DNA of 64,000 nucleotides from positions 62,001 to 126,000 of the forward strand of contig CAVTYH010000004.1 in the NCBI GenBank assembly GCA_963738835.1, given 5' to 3'. Every line of letters begins with the position of its first letter. Within the stretch, counting starts at the first letter, position 1. A program made the position numbers and the translations under genes. This document shows, in pieces, positions 28,452-35,734 of the stretch. Source of the stretch: CAVTYH01 sp963738835 (GTDB taxonomy: Bacteria > Planctomycetota > Planctomycetia > Pirellulales > JADZDJ01). The notes beneath the pieces were generated by a model that was not told where the DNA came from, made no database searches, and saw nothing but the letters and a program-made list of their open reading frames with translations.

Positions 28452-28530
28452 GGGTCGAAGAGTCGAAAAGTCAAAGAGTCAAAAAGTGGTCCGATTCACC
28501 CGCTTCTCGACTTTTCGACTCTTCGACCCC
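28452..28530. repeat. GTCGAAGAGTCGAAAAGTC inverted repeat between convergent genes
   Basis: GGGTCGAAGAGTCGAAAAGTC near 28454 pairs with GACTTTTCGACTCTTCGACCCC near 28509-28530. It may act as a bidirectional terminator for the barrel gene and sucD. A second copy is at 40225-40304. Confidence 0.65.
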
Positions 28531-28534
28531 AGCC

Positions 28535-29413
28535 TCATTTCTTCCTTTGCATCGCGCGCTGCACCGCCGCCCCCATGTCCGCCGGACTCTCGGCGATTTC
28601 GATGCCAGCGGCTTTCAGCGCCGCCAGCTTTTCTGCTGCGGTCCCTTTGCCGCCGCTGATGATGGCCCCGGCGTGGCCCATGCGTTTGCCGGGCGGGGCG
28701 GTGCGACCGGCGATGAAGGCAGCCACCGGCTTGGTCACATGCTGCTTCACAAACGCGGCGGCTTCTTCTTCCGCGGTGCCGCCGATTTCGCCCATCATCA
28801 GAATCGCTTCGGTGTTCGGGTCATCCTGATACATGCGGAACAGATCGACAAACGAAGTGCCGACAATCGGATCGCCTCCCAAGCCGACGCAGGTCGATTG
28901 GCCCAATTTCAAATTCGTGAGCTGCCACACCGCTTCGTAAGTCAGCGTGCCGCTGCGGCTCATCACGCCCACCTTGCCCGCCATGTGAATATAGCCCGGC
29001 ATGATGCCAATTTTGCACTCACCCGGCGTGATCACGCCCGGACAGTTCGGGCCGATGAGCACCGATTTGCTGCGCTTGATGATGGGGAATATCCGGGCCA
29101 TATCCAGCACCGGCACGCCTTCGGTAATGGCGACGACGGTTTTGATGCCGGCATCGACCGCTTCCAAAATGGCGTCGGCGGTGAAGGCCGGCGGCACGAA
29201 AATCATCGTGGCATCGGCCCCGGTTTTCTCGACGGCTTCCATGACCGTATCGAACACAGGCAACCCTTCGACGTTCTCCCCACCTTTGCCCGGCGTAACG
29301 CCGCCGACCATATTGGTGCCGTATTCTTTGCAGCCTTTGGTGTGAAACTGGCCGACCCTGCCAGTGATGCCTTGGCAGATGACTCGGGTGGATTTGTTGA
29401 CCAAGATGCTCAT
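28535..29413 (-). CDS. sucD: Succinyl-CoA ligase alpha subunit
   Basis: The alpha subunit of succinyl-CoA synthetase makes ATP or GTP from succinyl-CoA in the citric acid cycle. It has 292 residues from ATG 29413. The Rossmann CoA-binding region (VICQGITGRVGQFHT), GPNCPGVITPGE, and the phospho-His loop GHAGAIISGGKGTA near residue 248 are intact. It is last in a three-gene operon, sucC - unknown gene - sucD, with gaps of 13 and 18 bases. Confidence 0.95.
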   Translation of the reverse strand: MSILVNKSTRVICQGITGRVGQFHTKGCKEYGTNMVGGVTPGKGGENVEGLPVFDTVMEAVEKTGADATMIFVPPAFTADAILEAVDAGIKTVVAITEGVPVLDMARIFPIIKRSKSVLIGPNCPGVITPGECKIGIMPGYIHMAGKVGVMSRSGTLTYEAVWQLTNLKLGQSTCVGLGGDPIVGTSFVDLFRMYQDDPNTEAILMMGEIGGTAEEEAAAFVKQHVTKPVAAFIAGRTAPPGKRMGHAGAIISGGKGTAAEKLAALKAAGIEIAESPADMGAAVQRAMQRKK

Positions 29414-29431
29414 TCGAATCTCAAACTGTAT

Positions 29432-29794
29432 TTATTTCGGAATGTCTTCCAGCTTTTCAACGCGGCAAACTAACTGACCTTGAAAATGGTTTTCTATACC
29501 CTTTTGAACTGCGATTGATTCGTTTTGCTTTAGTCCTCTTGGCAACGACATCGAATCGGTTGACCAATACACAACTCCGCTATCGATTATCAATACACGG
29601 AGGCCAGAAACACTGTCGTTTGATGGTTCACCCCCTGCCCCAGCAACTCCGCGTGGATGGCCCATCACGCTGGACAAAAACAACTCATTCTTTTCTGCAT
29701 CGTAACCTCCGCTAAACAACAATCCCGCTGGATGGCTGACCGCATCAACAACCCTCAAACCGTTACCGGCAATTTTCACCTTGGCCGGTTTCAT
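29432..29794 (-). CDS. Hypothetical 120-residue protein between sucC and sucD
   Basis: I do not recognise a family. The start ATG 29794 has AGGA five bases before it and follows the sucC stop by 13 bases; the stop is 18 bases before sucD, so it is surely co-transcribed. The sequence has no signal peptide or membrane helix. It contains beta-like strands (VKIAGNGLRVVDAV, GLRVLIIDSGVVYWS) and a basic/acidic C-terminus (VCRVEKLEDIPK). Its base composition is visibly more AT-rich than sucC and sucD, hinting at later insertion into the operon. Confidence 0.7.
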   Translation of the reverse strand: MKPAKVKIAGNGLRVVDAVSHPAGLLFSGGYDAEKNELFLSSVMGHPRGVAGAGGEPSNDSVSGLRVLIIDSGVVYWSTDSMSLPRGLKQNESIAVQKGIENHFQGQLVCRVEKLEDIPK

Positions 29795-29807
29795 TTGATT
29801 CCTGTAT

Positions 29808-30998
29808 TTAAGCGGCTTTCGTTGATGCTACGACTTTCTTTGCAGCATCCGTCAATCCTTCGGCACTGATAATATTTACTCCGCTATAAGTAATAATCTT
29901 GCGACCTTCTTCTACCTCCGTTCCTTCCAACCGCACGACGAGCGGCACGTTGAAACCGACGGTTTTGTAGGCTTCGACCAGCGCGTTGGCAATCGTCGTG
30001 CAGCGCATGATACCGCCGAAGATGTTCACCAGCACGGCCTTCACATGCGGGTCGGAAAGCAAAATGCGGAAGGCTTCGGTCACTTGTTCGGTGTTCGCGC
30101 CGCCGCCGACGTCGAGGAAGTTGGCCGGTTCGCCGCCGTGCAGTTTGATGAGGTCCATGGTGCTCATCGCCAGGCCGGCGCCGTTCACCAGACAGCCGAT
30201 CGTGCCGTCGAGTTTCACGTAGCTCAGCCCAGCGGCTTGCGCCCGCACTTCGGTCGGTTCTTCTTCGGCAATATCTCGCAGTTCGGTCAATTCCGGATGG
30301 CGATACAGAGCGTTGTCATCGAAACTCATCTTGGCATCGAGCGCCAAAAGTTCGCCCGACTTGGTCACGACCAGCGGATTCACTTCCAGCAGGCTGCAAT
30401 CTTTTTGGACGAAAACTCTGCAGAGCGATCGCAAAAATTTCTCCGCGGAACGCACGCTGTTGCCTTTCAAATCCAACTTCGCCGCTAGCTTGCGGACCTG
30501 GTACGGCTGCAAACCGGCATCGGGCTGGAACGCTTCCTTGAAAATCAACTCCGGCGTCTTCGCGGCCACTTCTTCGATATTCATTCCGCCAGCCGAAGAA
30601 GCGATGACCACCGGGCTCGATGATGCGCGATCGACCAGAATTCCCAAGTACAATTCGCGGGCGATTTCGCAACCCTCTTCCACCAGCACCTGGCGAACGA
30701 CTTGCCCTTCCGGCCCGGTCTGAATGGTCACCAGCGGCTTGCCCAGCAAATTGCCGGCCACCTTCGCGGCTTCCTCAGCCGATTTCACCAGCACCACACC
30801 ACGCTGATTCGGATTGTCTTTTACCGTCCCTTTGCCGCGGCCGCCGGCATGAATCTGGGCTTTGACGACGGCAATCGGCCCGCCAAGTTCACGGTACGCC
30901 TTGGCGGCATCGTCCGCCGTCCGCGCCACCATTCCTTTCGGCACGGCAACGCCCGCATCGCGTAAAATCTGTTTGGCTTGATATTCGTGGATTTTCAC
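29808..30998 (-). CDS. sucC: Succinyl-CoA ligase (ADP-forming) beta subunit
   Basis: This is the ATP-grasp subunit of succinyl-CoA synthetase, 396 residues. The start is GTG 30998 (KIHEYQAKQILRDAGV after the initiator); the open frame extends much further upstream but there it is only antisense to scpA. ATP-grasp features include VVKAQIHAGGRGKGTVK, CSLLEVNPLVVT and NGAGLAMSTMDLI; the C-terminal ligase domain has NIFGGIMRC near residue 325. It is first in the sucC-x-sucD operon. Confidence 0.95.
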   Translation of the reverse strand: MKIHEYQAKQILRDAGVAVPKGMVARTADDAAKAYRELGGPIAVVKAQIHAGGRGKGTVKDNPNQRGVVLVKSAEEAAKVAGNLLGKPLVTIQTGPEGQVVRQVLVEEGCEIARELYLGILVDRASSSPVVIASSAGGMNIEEVAAKTPELIFKEAFQPDAGLQPYQVRKLAAKLDLKGNSVRSAEKFLRSLCRVFVQKDCSLLEVNPLVVTKSGELLALDAKMSFDDNALYRHPELTELRDIAEEEPTEVRAQAAGLSYVKLDGTIGCLVNGAGLAMSTMDLIKLHGGEPANFLDVGGGANTEQVTEAFRILLSDPHVKAVLVNIFGGIMRCTTIANALVEAYKTVGFNVPLVVRLEGTEVEEGRKIITYSGVNIISAEGLTDAAKKVVASTKAA

Positions 30999-31000
30999 GG

Positions 31001-31036
31001 TAGTGAGTAGGTGAGTGGTGAGTAAGTGAGTCGGTG
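31001..31036. repeat. GTGAGTAGGTGAGTGGTGAGTAAGTGAGT low-complexity tract
   Basis: Near-tandem GTGAGTA/GTGAG units lie immediately upstream of the sucC start (minus strand). It is similar in style to the tracts at 38228-38330 and 48671-48700. Confidence 0.6.
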
Positions 31037-31151
31037 GAAGCGACGATGATTCAAATGAACAAATCCTGTAGAATCGCGGATTATACGAACTGTGGCGCGC
31101 AAGGGTCAATGAGTTGGAATTTGGATCGATAAGCGCAGAAAGCCCAGGAAA

Positions 31152-31283
31152 ATGGACATGCTCGCCGACGATATTATTATTCACGACACGTACATCCACA
31201 TCTCGCCGTGGGGCTGGGTTGTTCTGGTCGCGGTTCTTGTCATTTTGCTTGTAGTATGGATTTCGTATCGACGGCCAAGGTAA
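31152..31283 (+). CDS. Small membrane protein upstream of scpA
   Basis: A 43-residue frame from ATG 31152 to TAA 31281-31283 has AGGA before it. It encodes an acidic/His-containing N-terminus (MDMLADDIIIHDTYIHIS), one hydrophobic helix (WVVLVAVLVILLVVWI) and a positive end (SYRRPR), that is, a single-pass protein. It stops six bases before scpA, so the two are co-transcribed. No family is recognised; composition and positive-inside ending make it a plausible real gene. Confidence 0.55.
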   Translation: MDMLADDIIIHDTYIHISPWGWVVLVAVLVILLVVWISYRRPR

Positions 31284-31289
31284 CTTTCC

Positions 31290-32156
31290 GTGGATTTCAA
31301 AGTCGAACTCACTGAATTCCGCGGTCCCATGGACCTGTTGCTCTTCCTGGTGCGCAAGCACGAGGTGGAGATCACCGAAATCCCGATCGCGCCGATTACC
31401 GAGCAGTTTTTGCAGTATCTGGAAGTGCTGCAAGAATTGGATGTGAACGACGTGGGCGATTTTGTCGAGATGGCCAGCACGCTGATTGAAATCAAATTGC
31501 GCAGTGTGCTGCCACGGGTTGAGGAAATCGAAGAGCCTTTGGAAGACCCCCGCAAAGATTTGGTTCGCAAGCTGCTGGAATACAAGCAATTCAAAGACGC
31601 GGCCAGCATGTTGGAGGAACGAGGTCGCGAGTGGCAGCAGTATTTTCCACGGCTTTCAAGCGACTTGCCGCGCCGGGAGCGCGATCCGGCGGAAGAGCCG
31701 ATCCATGAAGTCGAGCTGTGGGATTTGGTCAGCGCGTTCGGCCGCATTTTGCGCGAGCAGGCGGCGGTGAGCCCGTCAAATATCGTTTACGACGACACGC
31801 CGATCGAAATCTATATGGAGCGGATTCACGCCAAGCTGCTGGAGCGTGGCAGGCTGCCGATTTCAGAATTGTTTGCCGGGTTCACCAACCGGTCGAAATT
31901 AGTCGGCCTGTTCTTAGCGACGCTGGAACTGGTGCGGCATCACGGCGTGCATTTGGAACAGAGCGAACTGTTCGACGAGATTTGGATTCTGCCCGGCGAC
32001 GCGCCGACAGAGCCGCTGAATTTGACGGCGACTGAGATTCGGCCGGCGGAGCTAGCCAAAAAAGGAACCGAGAAGGTCGTTAAGAAGCGAAGCAAGCGCA
32101 AAGGGGATGGGAAAAAGGCAGAAGGCAAAAGGCAGAAGGCAGAAGGCGATACATAG
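31290..32156 (+). CDS. scpA: Segregation and condensation protein A
   Basis: This kleisin subunit of the Smc-ScpAB condensin bridges the SMC heads during chromosome segregation. The start is GTG 31290 (DFKVELTEFRGPMDLLLFLV after the initiator), the typical ScpA N-terminus that binds the SMC neck. The central acidic linker and C-terminal winged helix (GRLPISELFAGFTNRSKLVGLFLATLELVRHHGV) are present. The last 30 residues are Lys-rich, and the final KKAEGKRQKAEGDT is encoded by near-tandem GGCAGAAGGC units, so the tail seems repeat-derived. No scpB is adjacent. Confidence 0.92.
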   Translation: MDFKVELTEFRGPMDLLLFLVRKHEVEITEIPIAPITEQFLQYLEVLQELDVNDVGDFVEMASTLIEIKLRSVLPRVEEIEEPLEDPRKDLVRKLLEYKQFKDAASMLEERGREWQQYFPRLSSDLPRRERDPAEEPIHEVELWDLVSAFGRILREQAAVSPSNIVYDDTPIEIYMERIHAKLLERGRLPISELFAGFTNRSKLVGLFLATLELVRHHGVHLEQSELFDEIWILPGDAPTEPLNLTATEIRPAELAKKGTEKVVKKRSKRKGDGKKAEGKRQKAEGDT

Positions 32157-32268
32157 CCCGACTGTATTCGGTCGGGATAATCAAACCATTCTTACGCAAA
32201 GTCGCAAAGCCTCAGAGAAGAATGCTTATTCGTCCGCCTCTTTGCGCCTTTGCGCCTTGGCGTGAGCT
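32118..32268. repeat. Cluster of three repeat types at the scpA-rnpA junction
   Basis: 32118-32149 is GGCAGAAGGCAAAAGGCAGAAGG tandem DNA coding for the ScpA tail. 32154-32180 is a TAGCCCGACTGTATTCGGTCGGGA palindrome. 32187-32268 has CGCAAAGTCGCAAAGCCTCAGAG and its inverted partner TCTTTGCGCCTTTGCGCC, which also codes for the RnpA tail. Confidence 0.65.
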
Positions 32269-32655
32269 TTTTCTTCTTCCTCGAGACGCCTTGCCGCCGA
32301 TTCATCGCGCTTCAATCGCTTCTGCAATCTCCACGAAAGATCGATCAGCGATTTCATTAACGGTTGCAGCTCCGGCTTCGCGGCATCGCGCGGAATGATG
32401 ATGAAATCGAGCCCGGTGGGCAACTTCTCGCCGACAAACGAAATGCTTCTCGCAGCAACCGCTTCCATCGGTTTCGCCGCACAGCGTTGCCAACCTGTGC
32501 GAGACCGAAAGCCCGAGGCGTGGATGCGGTAATTCGCTAAGCCGACCCAACAGCCGTACCAGGTCATCTCCCACGGAGCAGCGGCGCTCGTAAACTTGGC
32601 GAAAATCGCTGCGCGACTGCAACCGCAGTTCTTTCGGAAAGCGCTGGTCAGTCAT
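32226..32655 (-). CDS. rnpA: Ribonuclease P protein component, two frameshifts
   Basis: This is the protein cofactor of RNase P, which matures tRNA 5' ends. The start is ATG 32655 (MTDQRFPKELRLQSRSDFRQVYERR). Near 32494 a G is missing; the next frame gives the RNA-binding RNR signature VGNAVRRNRWKRLLREAFRLS. Near 32428 the frame shifts again to KLPTGLDFIIIPRDAAKPELQPLMKSLIDLSWRL, the normal C-terminal half. The last dozen residues (KAQRRKEADE) are translated from a dispersed repeat. No rpmH gene lies upstream, unlike in most bacteria. The breaks are probably sequence errors. Confidence 0.85.
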
Positions 32656-32671
32656 GAATTGATACCGGCAT

Positions 32672-32812
32672 ATTCGCCGCAGAGGACGCAGTGGATCGCA
32701 GAGAAGTGATCGAGACAGGGAGAAGTAGGTCAGAACCTTGCCGGGCGAATAATAATTAAAACAATCAGTTTGTTTTGCTGCGTGCCTCTGCGTCCTTCGC
32801 GGTGAATCAATC
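32672..32812. repeat. Pair of GCAGAGGACGCAG repeats in inverted orientation
   Basis: CGCCGCAGAGGACGCAGTGGATCGCAGAG at 32672-32700 and CCTCTGCGTCCTTCGCGGTGAA at 32783-32806 face each other between rnpA and the J-protein gene. Same family as 4655-4812. Confidence 0.65.
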
Positions 32813-32815
32813 TGC

Positions 32816-33822
32816 TCACCAACGTAGGTCGCGGCGGGGGCTGGTTGGATTCACTTCTTCGAGTTTGCGGATGGCGTCAACTGTGGTTTCGTCGATCGTC
32901 GGCGGCAGCATGATCTGCACTTCGGCGTACAAATCGCCGGGCATTCCGGTTTTGGGTTTTACGCCGTGGCCGCGGACGCGCAGTTTGGCGCCACTGCTGG
33001 TGCGCGGCGGAATTCGCAGTGAAATTGTACCGCTGGGTGTCGGCACATCGACTTTTGCGCCACTTACGGCCTCGGCCAGCGAAACCGGCACTCGCACCGT
33101 CAAATCGTTGCCGCGGCGTTGGAACCAGGGGTGCGCTGCGACGTGAACTGTCAGCAGCAAATCGCCGGCCGGCGCTCCCCCGGCACCTGGCCCCCCCTGG
33201 CCGCGCAGCCGAATTTTGGCGCCGTCGTTGATGCCGGCGGGAATTTTGACTTCGATGTGTTCGACCTTGCCATCGGGTCGCTGCACGCCCACTTCCACTT
33301 TGCCGCCTTGGATGGCGGTTTGAAACGGCACTTCGATTTCGCTGTGAACATCGGGGCCGGTCTCCTGAGCTGCGCGGCTCTTGCGGCCGCGCTTGCCCCC
33401 CTGCTGTCCGCGACGAAAGCCGCCAAACAAATCGGCAAACGGGCTGCCGCCGCCTGGTTCGCCTTCGCCGTAGCGTTCGCCGAAGAATTGGCTCAAATCG
33501 ATTTCCTCGAATCCGCCCTGCCCGCCTTGGGTGTACCAGGTTTGCCCGCGCGGTCCAGCGCCGCGCCCGCTCCTGCGGCAGCCGCCGATTCAAACGCGCT
33601 GCCGTAGCGATCGTAGAGCTCCCGTTTGCTGGTGTCGTTCAGCACGTCGAAGGCGGCCTGCACCTTCTGGAACTTTTCCTTGGCGGTTTTGTCGTTCGGG
33701 TTCAGATCGGGATGATGCTTTCGCGCCAGATTGCGGTACGCCTTCTGGATCTCCGCCTGCGAAGCGTTTTTTTCCACCCCCAGAATTTGATAATAGTCGT
33801 CAGCCACTTGCGCGAGATTCAA
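32816..33822 (-). CDS. J-domain co-chaperone (DnaJ class II / CbpA-like), one frameshift
   Basis: This protein stimulates DnaK-type Hsp70 ATPase and delivers substrates. The start is ATG 33822. Residues about 8-75 are the J domain with DYYQILGVEKNAS and the HPD motif (KHHPDLNPND). Near 33550 the frame changes; the Gly-rich linker GQTWYTQGGQGGFEEIDLSQFFG then continues into DLFGGFRRG and the C-terminal substrate-binding domains (EIEVPFQTAIQGGKVEV through PGDLYAEVQIMLP). The Cys-rich zinc fingers of DnaJ are absent, hence class II. Confidence 0.88.
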
Positions 33823-33958
33823 CCTGAGGTGAGCTAATCAGTACCGACTTTCCCTTCGACAATCAGCCATTCTAGGTTGTTTCGACGGCTGGCATCAAGG
33901 ACGAATCGAAAGGCCCAACACTATGCTACGCTTGAGTAATGAAACTGGCAGAATTCAT

Positions 33959-35707
33959 ATGAAACTGAAAACCGCACCGTGTGTTCTGCTGGCCATTTGG
34001 CTGTTCTCTCTGCAGTTGTATGCTTCTGGCCGGCTGGTTATCAATGTTGTCGATCGTGACACCGGGCAGCCGATTGCCGTGCGGATGCACTTGAAGAACG
34101 CCCAAGGTCGGCCCGTCAAACCGCCGGGCGTGCCAGTGCTGGGCGACCATTTTGTATTTTTCGATAAGCTCGAACTCAAGCTGCAAAACGGCGGTTACAC
34201 ATTCCTGATCGAGCGCGGCCCGGAATACTTGGAACAAACCGGCCATTTTCAAATCGACAATTTTGCCGACGATACGAAGACCGTCAGCATGAAGCGGTTT
34301 GTCGATATGGCCAAAGAAGGTTGGTACAGCGGTGATCTGGATGTCAACCGGCCCGAGAAAGACTTGAAACTGCTGATGCAGGCCGACGATGTGCACGTCG
34401 TGCCGCTGGTCACGTGGTCGAACAAGAAAAATCCGTGGACCAAGCAACCGCTGCCGAAGCGGGCGGTCGGCGAATTCGATGGCGCTTTCATTTACAGTTT
34501 GCTCGGCGGCGAGTTGATGACGCCGGGAAACACGCTGCGGATTTTCGGGCTGGATAAACCGTTGGAGTTGGCAAATTCGCAGAGCCCCCTCACCCCGGCC
34601 TTCTCCCGCGGCGGGGAGAGGGAGAAAGCAGAACCCTCTCCCCTTGTGGGAGAGGGCCGGGTGAGGGCGAAGGACCAAACAGCAGACGCTCTCGGCAGCC
34701 TGCCCCTGATTCCAATTGTCGAAAAGGCCCGGCAAGAACAACACGCTTGGGTTGACGCCGGCGCATTTTTCGCGCGCGATTTGCCAATTTGGATTGCCGC
34801 GGGCCAAATCGATTCGATCCAATTGGCCAATCGCCATCTGGAGCGTGAAGGGGTTGTGGCCAACGAGGCGGGCGGCTGGGCGCGCGATGTGGCCATGTTT
34901 CCCAATCCGCAGGGCAATGGCCGCTGGTCGCAGGAAATCTATTATCACCTGCTGAATTGCGGCCTGCGAATTCCGCCAACTGCCGGCAGCGGCTCGGGCG
35001 TCAGCATGAACCCGGTCGGTTACAACCGGGTCTATGTGCATTTGGATGCCGACCAAGTAATCACAGCCCCCCTCACACCGGCCCTCTCCCACGGCGCGGA
35101 GAGGGAGAATGCAGAACCCTCTCCCTCTGGGAGAGGGCAGGGTGAGGGTGTTGTGAAGAACGTCACTTGGGATCACTGGTGGGACGCCCTGCGTGCGGGC
35201 CGCGTGAGTGTGACCAACGGACCATTGATTCGCCCCAGCGTGGAAGGGGAATTGCCCGGGCATGTATTCAAAGCGGATGCCGGGCAGCCGCTGGAATTGC
35301 TGGTCGCGCTAACGCTTTCGACGCGCGACAAAATTCGGTATCTGGAAATCATCAAAAACGGTCGCAGCGGCGAGGAAGTGAATCTCGACAACTTCAAGTC
35401 CTCCGGCGGAAAGTTACCGCCGGTGAAATTCACCGAAAGCGGCTGGTTCCTGGTGCGTGCCGTGGCCGATAATTCGCAAACTTACCGCTTCGCTAGCACA
35501 GGGCCGTATTACGTCGAAGTTGGCTACCAGCCGCGGATCAGTCGCAAGAGCGTGCAGTTCTTTCTGGATTGGACGAACAAACGGGCCGACGAGATTTCCG
35601 CTGCCGCGAAAAGCGATGACTCGCCATCCGCCCAGACTGCTCGTCGCTATCTCGAGCAAGCCAAAACCTACTGGCACGCGCTGCTGGATAAGGCGAATGC
35701 GGAGTGA
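33959..35707 (+). CDS. Secreted CehA/McbA-like metallohydrolase homologue with repeat inserts
   Basis: I chose ATG 33959 (MKLKTAPCVLLAIWLF...), which gives a signal peptide; 12 codons upstream are possible. The region MAKEGWYSGDLDVNRPEKDLKLLMQADDVHVVPLVTWSN resembles the start of CehA/McbA-family PHP-like metallohydrolases, which usually read GDLHVHRP; here the two metal-binding His are Asp and Asn. Later, GGWARDVAMF and WDHWWDALRAGRVSVTNGPLIRP match the family's C-terminal part. Two segments, about residues 209-238 and 370-397, are translated from dispersed CCCTCACCCCGG repeats. Whether it is an active enzyme is doubtful. Confidence 0.75.
   Translation: MKLKTAPCVLLAIWLFSLQLYASGRLVINVVDRDTGQPIAVRMHLKNAQGRPVKPPGVPVLGDHFVFFDKLELKLQNGGYTFLIERGPEYLEQTGHFQIDNFADDTKTVSMKRFVDMAKEGWYSGDLDVNRPEKDLKLLMQADDVHVVPLVTWSNKKNPWTKQPLPKRAVGEFDGAFIYSLLGGELMTPGNTLRIFGLDKPLELANSQSPLTPAFSRGGEREKAEPSPLVGEGRVRAKDQTADALGSLPLIPIVEKARQEQHAWVDAGAFFARDLPIWIAAGQIDSIQLANRHLEREGVVANEAGGWARDVAMFPNPQGNGRWSQEIYYHLLNCGLRIPPTAGSGSGVSMNPVGYNRVYVHLDADQVITAPLTPALSHGAERENAEPSPSGRGQGEGVVKNVTWDHWWDALRAGRVSVTNGPLIRPSVEGELPGHVFKADAGQPLELLVALTLSTRDKIRYLEIIKNGRSGEEVNLDNFKSSGGKLPPVKFTESGWFLVRAVADNSQTYRFASTGPYYVEVGYQPRISRKSVQFFLDWTNKRADEISAAAKSDDSPSAQTARRYLEQAKTYWHALLDKANAE
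34584..34671. repeat. CCCTCACCCCGG repeat inserted in frame in the CehA-like gene
   Basis: It has two inverted halves: CCCCCTCACCCCGGCCTTCTCCC, then GGGGAGAGGGAG, then CCCTCTCCCC...GGGAGAGGGCCGGGTGAGGG. It encodes PLTPAFSRGGEREKAEPSP and following residues with no stop. Confidence 0.85.
35066..35150. repeat. Second in-frame CCCTCACACCGG repeat in the CehA-like gene
   Basis: It has the same structure and is read in the same frame as the copy at 34584-34671, encoding PLTPALSHGAERENAEPSP and GRGQGEG. Close similarity of the two copies suggests recent or ongoing spread. Confidence 0.85.
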
Positions 35708-35734
35708 AGGGTTGGATTAACAGTGCAAGCCAAT

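Noticed and set aside
31152..31283. Small membrane protein as the last part of a split larger gene
   Set aside because: No upstream frame with related sequence, and it has its own AGGA and ATG.
30999..31589. A 197-codon N-terminal extension of sucC
   Set aside because: It is antisense to scpA; SucC family sequence begins at GTG 30998.
33926..35263. A 445-codon open frame antisense to the CehA-like gene
   Set aside because: Contains the translated complement of the palindromic repeats and no domain signature.
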